From Paraplanobispora takensis (GTDB taxonomy: Bacteria > Actinomycetota > Actinomycetes > Streptosporangiales > Streptosporangiaceae), in the NCBI RefSeq assembly GCF_016863195.1, contig NZ_BOOK01000037.1:62001-126000 (forward strand): a DNA stretch of 64,000 nt, read 5' to 3'. Of the stretch, positions 57,201 to 64,000 are shown piece after piece. The notes beneath the pieces are model-generated. The model saw only the letters and a program-made list of their open reading frames with translations. It ran no database searches and had not been told where the DNA came from. A program made the translations under genes and the position numbers. Positions within the stretch are counted from its first letter, which is position 1. Every line of letters starts with the position of its first letter.

Positions 57201-58271
57201 TCAGGCCTCGGCCAGGGTGAAGGGGGCGCTCGCCCGGACCGTGCCGTTGACGACGATCTCCAGGACGCGGGGGCCCGGGGGCTCGGTGCGGGTGGTCACC
57301 GGGCGGAACGAGTGGGCCTTCGCCACCGTGACCGCCTCGCCGGGGACCTCGGCCCGGCGCTCGCCGAGATGGAAGACGCGCCGCGAGCCGTCGCGCCGGA
57401 TCGCGTATTTGAGCACGAGCGGCCCGGGGGAGTCGGCCGCGACCGTGACCGTGAACCGCAGGCGCTCCCCGACGGCCACCCGGTCGGCGTCGAGCACCAG
57501 GGTCCGCACCGACCCGCCGCCCGGGGCGGCGCCCACCAGCTCCAGGCCGCCGGGATGCCCCGCGCGCAGCAGGCCGCGCACGGCATGGCGCAGGACCCTC
57601 TCGACGTGGGAGCCGCCCTCGGAACGCCAGCGGCCGAGCAGCTCGACCGCGACGCCGGGGTGGTCCTTGGCGATGTCGTTGACGTGGTTGGCCACCGAGC
57701 GCCGGACGTATTCGCCGGGGTCGTCGCGGAGCCGGTCGAGGATCGGCAGGGTCGGGCCGGGCTCCATCAGCCACCGGACCCGCGTCGCCCAGGGCAGCCG
57801 GGGCCGCGACCCCTCCGAGGCCAGGCGCCGCAGGTGCTCGTCGGGCGACTCCGCCCAGCCGTACATGATCTTCAGGGCGTCCTCGCCGTGACGGTCGAGG
57901 TAGGGCCGGACGGCGAACTCTCCCGTGGCGTACGGCGTGAGCACGGCGAGCGTGGTCATCGCCTCGTCGAGATGGCCGAGGCCGTGCCCGGCGACGTAGT
58001 CGGTGGCGGGCCAGCCGCTCCACATGTCCAGCCGGACGCGGGCGGCGGCCTCGCGGAGGATCCCGGCGGCGTGCGGGAACGCCGGGGGCAGCGCCTCGCC
58101 CAGGTGCCGGGCGACGTGCCGGACGCGGTCCTTCAGCTCCAGACCGGCCAGCCCGGCGCTCGCCCCGGCGACGAACCGGTCGCGGGGGAACGGCGTCCAG
58201 GCCGCCGTCACGCCGTCGGCGAGCAGCCCCACGGAGGCGGTGCCGATCATCTCTTTGAGAGGTTGCGCCAT
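57201..58271 (-). CDS. AlkC-like DNA glycosylase (HEAT repeat with Ig-like tail)
   Basis: 356 residues from the ATG at 58271. The alpha-helical HEAT-like part carries the AlkC signature WAESPDEHLRRLASEGSRPRLPWATRV at about residues 165-191, and later EYVRRSVANHVNDIAKDHP. The last 100 residues (TLVLDADRVAVGERLRFTVTVA through VLEIVVNGTVRASAPFTL) look like an Ig-type beta-sandwich, a domain described in AlkC. AlkC removes N3-methyladenine-type alkylation adducts without base flipping. Divergent from a DUF885 gene, with 85 bases between. Assignment to AlkC, not AlkD, rests on the signature. Confidence 0.82.
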   Translation of the reverse strand: MAQPLKEMIGTASVGLLADGVTAAWTPFPRDRFVAGASAGLAGLELKDRVRHVARHLGEALPPAFPHAAGILREAAARVRLDMWSGWPATDYVAGHGLGHLDEAMTTLAVLTPYATGEFAVRPYLDRHGEDALKIMYGWAESPDEHLRRLASEGSRPRLPWATRVRWLMEPGPTLPILDRLRDDPGEYVRRSVANHVNDIAKDHPGVAVELLGRWRSEGGSHVERVLRHAVRGLLRAGHPGGLELVGAAPGGGSVRTLVLDADRVAVGERLRFTVTVAADSPGPLVLKYAIRRDGSRRVFHLGERRAEVPGEAVTVAKAHSFRPVTTRTEPPGPRVLEIVVNGTVRASAPFTLAEA

Positions 58272-58356
58272 GGCGGGTACGGTGCCACACCGCCCTGACA
58301 TTTCCGGTGACGTCTCCCGGTCGAGGACCGGGAGCCGCTGGGATAGCGTCGGCCGC

Positions 58357-59871
58357 ATGACCGAACTCGACTCCCGCCTGCGGGCGGTGTGCGACCTGAG
58401 CGTCGCGGGATCCCGGGAGATGGCCGGACGCCACGAGTACGACGGGACGATCCAGGACCTGTCGCCGGACGGAGTGCGCGCCGGGCTGGCCGCGCTGGGC
58501 CGCGGGCCGTCGCCGGACGACCCCTACGACACCGCCCACCTGGAGGTCTTCGAGGAGTCCTCCCGGGTCCGGTACGGCGAGCTGGAGCTGTACCGGCGCA
58601 GCCCGATGGAGCACCTGGAGGGCATGGACCTGGCCGCCTACGACCGGGAGTACGCCCCGCGGGCCGAGCGGGACGCCGCCCGGCTGGCCCATCTGGCCCG
58701 CTGGCCCGAGGCGGTGGACAACGCGGTCGCCGCGCTCGACCGGCTCAGCGCGCCGGTCGCCACGTCCCTGCTGGGGGCGGCGCGCGGCCTGGCCGCCGGG
58801 ATCCCCCGGGAGGCGGACGAGGCGGTGCGCGAGGCGGCGCTGAAGGCCCACGCCCGCCTGGTCGAGCACATCGAGGAGGCCTCGCGGTCCGGCGACCCCG
58901 ATGCCTCCCTGGGCGCGGCCGGCCTGGCCGGGCTGATGAGCGCGGACGAGGGGATCCCGGTCGACCTGGGACGGCTCGCCGAGCGGGCCGACGCCGAGCG
59001 CGACCGGCTCATGGAGCGGCTGACCGAGTCGTGCGCGAAGCTGGGGCACGGCGACCGGCCGCCGCTGGAGGTCTGCCGCGAGCTGGTCCGCGACCACCCC
59101 GGCATCGACGGCGTGATCGACGCCGCCCGGGAGGGCACCGAGCGGGCGATCGCCTTCACCCGGGAGCGGGACCTGGTCCCCTACCACGACGGCGAGTGCC
59201 TGGTCGGCATCGCGCCCGAGTCGCGCCGGTGGGCCATGGCGATGATCAGCTGGGCCGCCCCGGGCGAGCCGGAGGCCCCGTCGTGGTATCACATCACCCC
59301 GCCCGACCCCGCCTGGCCGGAGAACGAGATCGAGGAGTGGCTGGAGGTCTTCAGCGCCACCACGCTTCCGGCGATCAACGTCCACGAGGTCGCCCCGGGG
59401 CACTTCTCCCACAGCCGCGCCCTGCGTCATGCCCGCTCCGACGTGCGCCGGACGCTGATGTCGCCGGCGTTCGCGGAGGGCTGGGCGCACTACGCAGAGG
59501 AGCTCTGCGTCGAGGAGGGCTTCGCCCCCGACGACCCGCGCTTCGAGATCGGCGTGTGGCTGGAGGCGCTGATCCGGGTGACCCGGATGGCCTGCGCGAT
59601 CGGCGTGCACACCGGGGCGATGACGGTCGAGGAGGGCGCCCGCCGCTTCGAGGCCGACACCCACATCGCCGGTCCGGCCGCGCTGTCGGAGGCCCGCCGC
59701 GCCACCTTCGACCCGACCTACGGCCGCTACACCTGGGGCAAGCTGGAGATCCTCGATCTGCGCGAGCGGGCCAGGGCCGAGTGGGGCGCGTCCTTCACGC
59801 TCAAGCGCTTCCACACCGCCATGCTGGAGCTCGGCTCCCCGCCCCTGGGCCTGCTGCCGCGGGCGCTGTGA
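58357..59871 (+). CDS. DUF885 family putative metallo-hydrolase
   Basis: 504 residues from the ATG at 58357. The DUF885 family is helical; the candidate zinc site is HEVAPGHF at about 346-353, followed by FAEGWAHYAEELCVEEGF, a second ligand segment. No signal peptide, so cytoplasmic. Related proteins include dipeptidyl carboxypeptidase-like M3/M32-fold hydrolases; substrate unknown. It is transcribed away from the AlkC-like gene and has no operon partner. Confidence 0.85.
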   Translation: MTELDSRLRAVCDLSVAGSREMAGRHEYDGTIQDLSPDGVRAGLAALGRGPSPDDPYDTAHLEVFEESSRVRYGELELYRRSPMEHLEGMDLAAYDREYAPRAERDAARLAHLARWPEAVDNAVAALDRLSAPVATSLLGAARGLAAGIPREADEAVREAALKAHARLVEHIEEASRSGDPDASLGAAGLAGLMSADEGIPVDLGRLAERADAERDRLMERLTESCAKLGHGDRPPLEVCRELVRDHPGIDGVIDAAREGTERAIAFTRERDLVPYHDGECLVGIAPESRRWAMAMISWAAPGEPEAPSWYHITPPDPAWPENEIEEWLEVFSATTLPAINVHEVAPGHFSHSRALRHARSDVRRTLMSPAFAEGWAHYAEELCVEEGFAPDDPRFEIGVWLEALIRVTRMACAIGVHTGAMTVEEGARRFEADTHIAGPAALSEARRATFDPTYGRYTWGKLEILDLRERARAEWGASFTLKRFHTAMLELGSPPLGLLPRAL

Positions 59872-59978
59872 TCCCGGAGGCGCCGTGATCCCGCCGGCCC
59901 TTCTCACCCGCGCCGGGTGATCCCGGGCTCCGGCTCCGGCCGGAGCCTGGGAGGGCCGTGGCGACGCCGGTCGCCGCC

Positions 59979-60073
59979 GTGTCCGGTGATGGGGAACGGT
60001 CACGGCGACCGTGTCCGGTGGCGGGAAGCGGTCATGGCGACCTGTCCGGCGGTGGGAGGCGTTCATGGCGACC
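59979..60073 (+). repeat. three tandem copies of a ~32-bp translation-start region
   Basis: Units at 59979-60010, 60011-60042 and 60043-60073 share GTCCGG, a GGGRANG ribosome-binding-like part and TCAYGGCGACC. The third unit holds the ATG of the APC permease and unit 2 holds an out-of-frame ATG (60034). Sequence seen directly; the triplication is probably recent. Confidence 0.85.
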
Positions 60074-61372
60074 ACAGAGGAGAACCGGCAGTTCACGGTC
60101 TTCCAGGCGGCGTTCATCGGCCTGGGGGCGATGGTCGGCGCCGGGATCTTCGCCCTCCTCGGGGCGGCGGGCGAGATCGCCGGCGCGGCGGTGTGGCTGT
60201 CGTTCCTGCTGGCGGGCGGGATCGCGATCCTCCACGGATACTCGTTCGCCAAGCTCGGCGCGAAGTACCCCTCGGCCGGCGGCATGCTCGAGTACATGGC
60301 GCGGGGCTTCGGGGAGGGGCACGTCACGGCCGTCACCGCCTGGCTCGTCTACGCGGCCAACGCCATCGTCACCGCCATGGTGGCGGTGACCTTCGGCAGC
60401 TACGCGAGCGCGGTCGTGGCCGGTCAGGACCAGACGTGGGCCAAGGTGTTCTCCTGCCTGCTCGTCGTCGCGATGACGGCGCTGAACGTCGCGGGCTCGA
60501 CGGCCGTCGCCCGGGTCCAGTCCGTGATCGTCAAGGTGGTCATCTCCATCCTCGTGGTCTTCGCGGTCGTCACGATGGTGAACATGGAGCCCTCGTTGCT
60601 CGCCCCCTCCGGCTATCCCGGTGTGCGGGAGATCGTCTCGAGCGTCGCGCTGACGTTCTTCGCGTTCCTCGGGTTCGGCGTCATCACCTTCACCGCCAAG
60701 GACCTCCCCGAACCCTCCCGCCAGCTGCCCAGGGCCATGTTCCTGGCGCTGGGGATCGCCACGGCGGTGTACGTCGCCGTCGCGCTGGGGGTCTTCGGCA
60801 CGCTCACCGTGGACCAGGTGATCGCTTCGGGCGGGACGGCGCTCGCGGAGGCGGCGAAGCCGACCCTGGGCCAGTTCGGCTACGTCCTGATGGTCATCAC
60901 GGCGCTGTTCTCCACGACCGGCGCGGTGAACTCGGGGCTGTACCCCTCCATCGGCCTGGCCGGGTATCTGGCCTCGACCGGCCAGTTCCCGCCGGTGTTC
61001 GGACGGTTCGTCGGGCGGCGCAGGGCGTCGGCAGGACTGCTGATCATGGCGGGCGCGACCCTGCTCATGGTGGTCTTCTTCAACCTCAACAGCATCGCGT
61101 CGCTGGGCAGCGCCGTCGCCCTGCTGGTCTTCTCCGCGGTCACGTTCGCGCACTTCCGAGTCCGGCGGGAGACCGGCGCCAGCCTGATCGTCCTCGTCGT
61201 CGCGGTGGTGTGCACGCTCGGGACGTTCGTCGTGTTCTGCGTCACGACGCTCGCCGAGGAGCCGGTCACGGCTCTCACGCTCGTCGGGATCATCCTGCTG
61301 TCCGTCGTCGTCGACCTGCTGTGGAAGCGGACCCTCAGATCACGGGGCGCTTCACCGGGGGCAGCCCGTTGA
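60065..61372 (+). CDS. APC-family amino acid permease
   Basis: 435 residues from the ATG at 60065, after GGGAGG. About 12 membrane segments. The first has the APC substrate-binding GLGAMVGAGIFALLG, and a later FAFLGFGVITFTAKDLPEPSRQLPRAM matches the conserved F-x-G-F/Y segment. Imports amino acids or polyamines; specificity unknown. Its start region is the third of three tandem repeats. Its 3' end overlaps the convergent pyruvyl-transferase-family gene by 38 bases. Confidence 0.88.
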   Translation: MATTEENRQFTVFQAAFIGLGAMVGAGIFALLGAAGEIAGAAVWLSFLLAGGIAILHGYSFAKLGAKYPSAGGMLEYMARGFGEGHVTAVTAWLVYAANAIVTAMVAVTFGSYASAVVAGQDQTWAKVFSCLLVVAMTALNVAGSTAVARVQSVIVKVVISILVVFAVVTMVNMEPSLLAPSGYPGVREIVSSVALTFFAFLGFGVITFTAKDLPEPSRQLPRAMFLALGIATAVYVAVALGVFGTLTVDQVIASGGTALAEAAKPTLGQFGYVLMVITALFSTTGAVNSGLYPSIGLAGYLASTGQFPPVFGRFVGRRRASAGLLIMAGATLLMVVFFNLNSIASLGSAVALLVFSAVTFAHFRVRRETGASLIVLVVAVVCTLGTFVVFCVTTLAEEPVTALTLVGIILLSVVVDLLWKRTLRSRGASPGAAR

Positions 61373-62471
61373 CCTCCAGATAGTCGTTGAAGTTGTCGAA
61401 GAGCCCGCCGATGTGGTCGAAGAAGTCGTCGTAGTCGATCAGCGACCCGATCTCCCCGACGCTCATGTCCCGGACGGTCCCGACGGGTACGGCGGGCAGG
61501 TGCAGGAAGTCCGTCAGCTCCCGCGTCCTGGCGTCGTGGGTCAGCCACAGGGCCGGCCTGCCGCTGAGGATCGACGCCATGTTGACGTGGAACCTGGTGC
61601 CGTAGGTGAACGAGACCGACTCCTGGTTGAACTGGTACCAGGACTTCGTGTCCCGGAAGAGCCGGTATCTGCGCTGGTAGTAGCTCTCCAGCTGGTCGCG
61701 CGTCCCCCGTGTGCGGCGCAGGCGGCGGGCGCGGTAGTCCTTGAGGAAGGACGGGATCCGGCCGTCCCCGCGGCCGCGGGTGACGTCGACGTAGAACTGG
61801 TGGCTGCGCCGGTTCGACGGCTCGATCATGAACGTGTCGTTGCGGATGGCGTCGTGGAGCAGCCGCGTCTCGGCCTCCTCCTTGAGCTTGGTGCCGGAGA
61901 ACGCCGGACGGCCCTCGCCGTTCCTGAGGTTCCTGAGGTTCTTGCGGAGCCGGGCCAGCTGGGCCGGGCGGGAGAACAGCGACGGGCAGCCGACGACCTT
62001 GGTGTTGGTCACCCCGCATATCTGCTCCAGCACCCGCCTGGTCGTCTCCCCCCGGACCCCGATGACCGCGCACCGCTCCTGTAGGTCGCGCAGCACGCCG
62101 GTCGCCTCGGCGGGCAGCGTCGCCCCGGTCAGGTCGTCGGTCTCGGCCTGGACGCCGAGGCCGAAGATGACGATGGGCTTGTCGATGCGGTCCAGCAGCT
62201 CGCGCAGCCGGAGGTAGGGGCTCGCGTCGTCGGAGCCGAGCCTGAGGGTGTTCGCCATGGTGAACACCAGATGGCTGCAGTGCCGGTTGACGAAGTCGGC
62301 GAAGGAGGTGGCGCCGGTCAGCGACCGCCACTGGCGGTCCAGGCGGTAGACGCAGTCGTCGAACATCTCGAAGGGCGCGTTGGCGTGGATCATGTTGCCG
62401 GAGTTCTCGGGATGCACCAGAGGAAACTCCGGGGGCAGTTCGCGCCGGCAGCCCGCTACGGCGATGGCCAT
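61335..62471 (-). CDS. polysaccharide pyruvyl transferase family protein
   Basis: 378 residues from the ATG at 62471. Polysaccharide pyruvyl transferase (CsaB/WcaK-like) fold: HANAPFEMFDDCVYRLD, LVFTMANTLRLGSDDASPYLRLRELLDRIDKPIVIFGLGVQAE and VIGVRGETTRRVLEQICGVTNTKVVGCPSLF. A C-terminal part has FVNTF-like VSFTYGTRFHVNMASILSGRPALWLTHDARTRELTDFLHLP. Members add ketal pyruvate to sugars of envelope polysaccharides or act in surface polysaccharide assembly. No other polysaccharide gene is nearby. Confidence 0.82.
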   Translation of the reverse strand: MAIAVAGCRRELPPEFPLVHPENSGNMIHANAPFEMFDDCVYRLDRQWRSLTGATSFADFVNRHCSHLVFTMANTLRLGSDDASPYLRLRELLDRIDKPIVIFGLGVQAETDDLTGATLPAEATGVLRDLQERCAVIGVRGETTRRVLEQICGVTNTKVVGCPSLFSRPAQLARLRKNLRNLRNGEGRPAFSGTKLKEEAETRLLHDAIRNDTFMIEPSNRRSHQFYVDVTRGRGDGRIPSFLKDYRARRLRRTRGTRDQLESYYQRRYRLFRDTKSWYQFNQESVSFTYGTRFHVNMASILSGRPALWLTHDARTRELTDFLHLPAVPVGTVRDMSVGEIGSLIDYDDFFDHIGGLFDNFNDYLEVNGLPPVKRPVI

Positions 62472-62548
62472 GCTTTTTTCCGTTCCCCCGTGGACGATGT
62501 CGCCCACTGTAACGGTGTCGATACGGAGGGGATGCGGCTTTTTCCGGA

Positions 62549-63295
62549 TCAGCGGTCGACGGCGGTGGCGCCGCCGTCGACGACCAGGTGGGCGCCGGTG
62601 ATGAAGGACGCCTCGTCGCTCATCAGGAACCGCACGGCCGCGGCGACCTCCTCGGGGCGGCCGAGGCGGCCGGTGATCGCCTTCTTCCTGAACGCCTCCA
62701 TGAAGCCCGGGTCGCCGCCGGTGGCGCCGGTCAGCATCGGGGTGTCGATGTAGCCGGGGCAGACCGCGTTCACCCGGATCGGGGCCAGCTCGTGGGCCAT
62801 GGAGCGGGTCAGGCCGAGCAGACCGGCCTTGGAGGAGCAGTACGCCGGGACGAAGGCCTGGCCGACCAGGCCCTCGATGGAGGAGACGCCCACGATCGCC
62901 GAGCCCTCGTTGCTCCGGAGGTCCTGAAGGATCGCCTTGACCAGCAGGGCCTGGGCGCGCAGGTTGACGTTGAGCACCCGGTCCCAGGACGCCTCGTCGA
63001 GGTCGCCGATCGCCATGGGCCCGGCGATCCCGGCCGCGTGGACCAGGCCGCCGACCGGGCCGAGGGCGTCGCGGGTGGCGGCGAGCGCGTCGGGGAAGGC
63101 GGAGCTGTCGGTGACGTCGACGGTCAGGCCGACGGCGGTGGCGCCGTTCATCGCGGCGAAGGAGGCCGTCTCCTTGGCGCCCGGGGTGTCCACGTCCCAG
63201 ACGGCGACCGGCCGTCCCGTCTCGGCGAGCGCCAGCGCGCAGGCCCGCCCGATCCCGGACGCGCCTCCCGTGACGATGACTCCGGTCCGCGGCAT
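62549..63295 (-). CDS. short-chain dehydrogenase/reductase
   Basis: 248 residues from the ATG at 63295, four bases after GAGGAGG. Classical SDR: NAD-binding GGASGIGRACALALAETG, AAGIAGP in place of NNAG, catalytic Ser in IVGVSSIEG and YCSSK as YxxxK, and CPGYIDTPML. Close to 3-oxoacyl-ACP reductase-type enzymes; substrate unknown. Divergent from a second SDR gene with a shared inverted repeat between them, so both probably answer to one regulator. Confidence 0.92.
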   Translation of the reverse strand: MPRTGVIVTGGASGIGRACALALAETGRPVAVWDVDTPGAKETASFAAMNGATAVGLTVDVTDSSAFPDALAATRDALGPVGGLVHAAGIAGPMAIGDLDEASWDRVLNVNLRAQALLVKAILQDLRSNEGSAIVGVSSIEGLVGQAFVPAYCSSKAGLLGLTRSMAHELAPIRVNAVCPGYIDTPMLTGATGGDPGFMEAFRKKAITGRLGRPEEVAAAVRFLMSDEASFITGAHLVVDGGATAVDR

Positions 63296-63327
63296 GTGGC
63301 CTCCTCGACGCGTGGTGATCCTCACGT

Positions 63328-63347
63328 TAGCTTGGGATACCAAGCTA
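63328..63347. promoter_or_regulatory. operator between divergent SDR genes
   Basis: TAGCTTGG-GATA-CCAAGCTA, a perfect 8-bp inverted repeat with a 4-bp centre (9 of 10 pairs if extended one step out on each side past a mismatch). Size and place fit a TetR-type operator; no regulator gene is within the window. Confidence 0.7.
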
Positions 63348-63376
63348 GCGATAGGTACGAAAAGACGGAGGCCGGG

Positions 63377-64000
63377 ATGCGGGAACTGTCGGGCAGGGTC
63401 GCGGTCGTCACCGGAGCCGGCGGCGGCATCGGCCGGGCGCTCGCCTCGCGGCTGGCCGCCGAGGGCATGGCGCTGATGCTCGCCGACGTGGATCCCGGGC
63501 CGCTGGCCGAGACCGCCTCCGAGGTGGAGGCCGCCACCGGCGTCACGGTCCTCACCCAGGTCACCGACGTCTCCGACGCGGCGGCCGTACGCCACCTGGC
63601 CGACCGCTCGTTCGGCGAGCTCGGCGCCGTCCACGTGCTGTGCAACAACGCCGGGGTGTTCCAGGGCGGGCGGATGTGGACCCGCGAGCCGGAGGACTTC
63701 GCCTGGCTGCTCGGGGTGAACCTGTGGGGCACGCTGCACGGCATCCACGCCTTCGTACCCCGGATGATCGAGCAGGACACCGAGGGGCACATCCTCAACA
63801 CGGTCTCGGTGGCGGGACTGTTCGCCGCACCGCTCAGCGGGGGCTACTCGGTCTCGAAGTACGCCGCCCTGGCCGCCTCGCAGTCCCTGGCGCAGGACCT
63901 GCTGCTGGCCGGCTCCAGGCTCAGGGTGACCGCCCTGTGCCCGGGCGGGGTGCGCACGGACATCAACCGGTCGGAGCGGGTGCGGCCGGAGAACCTGCTG
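63377..64000 (+). CDS. short-chain dehydrogenase/reductase (3'-partial)
   Basis: 208 residues are visible from the ATG at 63377 (GGAGG five bases ahead), and the frame runs off the window end with no stop. Classical SDR: VVTGAGGGIGRALASRL at about 9-25, LCNNAGVFQGG, a Ser in LNTVSVAG, and GYSVSKYAALA with catalytic Tyr and Lys. CPGGVRTDI follows. Family and nucleotide binding are certain; the substrate is unknown. Shares its control region with the divergent SDR. Confidence 0.9.
   Translation, partial: MRELSGRVAVVTGAGGGIGRALASRLAAEGMALMLADVDPGPLAETASEVEAATGVTVLTQVTDVSDAAAVRHLADRSFGELGAVHVLCNNAGVFQGGRMWTREPEDFAWLLGVNLWGTLHGIHAFVPRMIEQDTEGHILNTVSVAGLFAAPLSGGYSVSKYAALAASQSLAQDLLLAGSRLRVTALCPGGVRTDINRSERVRPENLL

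Noticed and set aside
56227-60336. 1369-residue minus-strand open frame
   Set aside because: Only the C-terminal 247 residues form a recognisable protein (the GNAT-like gene); the rest is shadow of the AlkC-like, DUF885 and APC genes.

Overview
The window is high-GC DNA with actinobacterial gene order and GTG, TTG and ATGA-overlap starts. It fits a filamentous actinomycete, perhaps of the Streptosporangiaceae type; I infer the family from style and cannot prove it. The backbone runs tsaB-rimI-tsaD, groES-groEL, an ECF sigma factor (SigD/ShbA type), a DUF5319 gene, guaB, guaB3 and, much further right, a ChoD-like GMC oxidoreductase. From memory this is the order of Mycobacterium tuberculosis Rv3421c-Rv3409c. 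Here two blocks of accessory genes interrupt it.

Layout. 1-5.1 kb: right edge of a RiPP locus (M50 peptidase, split LanB-type dehydratase, a small membrane protein, a small secreted peptide). 5.1-8.1 kb: an AfsR/SARP-type regulator. 8.3-10.5 kb: tRNA t6A genes tsaB and tsaD with rimI. 10.5-18.4 kb: accessory enzymes and regulators, including an old-yellow-enzyme/MarR pair with twin operators and a heptad-repeat coiled-coil protein. 18.4-26.3 kb: chaperonins under CIRCE, sigma factor with a remnant anti-sigma-like peptide, DUF5319, a TrmB/LuxR-like regulator, guaB and guaB3. 26.3-31.2 kb: a probable amino-sugar (GalNAc/GlcNAc type) catabolic operon with a divergent DeoR regulator. 31.4-40 kb: glpD, aldo/keto reductase, an orphan FtsX-like permease and a secreted M36 metallopeptidase. 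40-45.2 kb: a compact RiPP operon read leftward. 45.5-53 kb: an ATPase remnant, a beta-propeller lipoprotein, succinic semialdehyde dehydrogenase, GMC oxidoreductase and a PLP decarboxylase. 53-64 kb: a LacI-controlled transporter/hydrolase pair, a GNAT protein, an AlkC-like glycosylase, a DUF885 protein, an APC permease, a pyruvyl-transferase-family protein and two divergent SDRs.

The most interesting system is the RiPP operon at 40089-45214. It encodes a C39-peptidase ABC exporter, three tiny paralogous precursors, an ATP-grasp ligase and a SurA/PpiC-like maturation protein. The precursors share an almost invariant double-glycine leader, identical at 60 of 61 bases, and have diverged cores. 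Every core keeps Thr, Cys and Asp at fixed spacing. This suggests a graspetide-like peptide with an unusual conserved cysteine. The three precursors are too short to be found as annotated genes without looking for them.

Transcription units are clearly bounded: several strong GC hairpins lie between convergent genes, and several palindromic operators lie between divergent ones. No rRNA, tRNA, CRISPR array, intact insertion sequence or prophage was seen.
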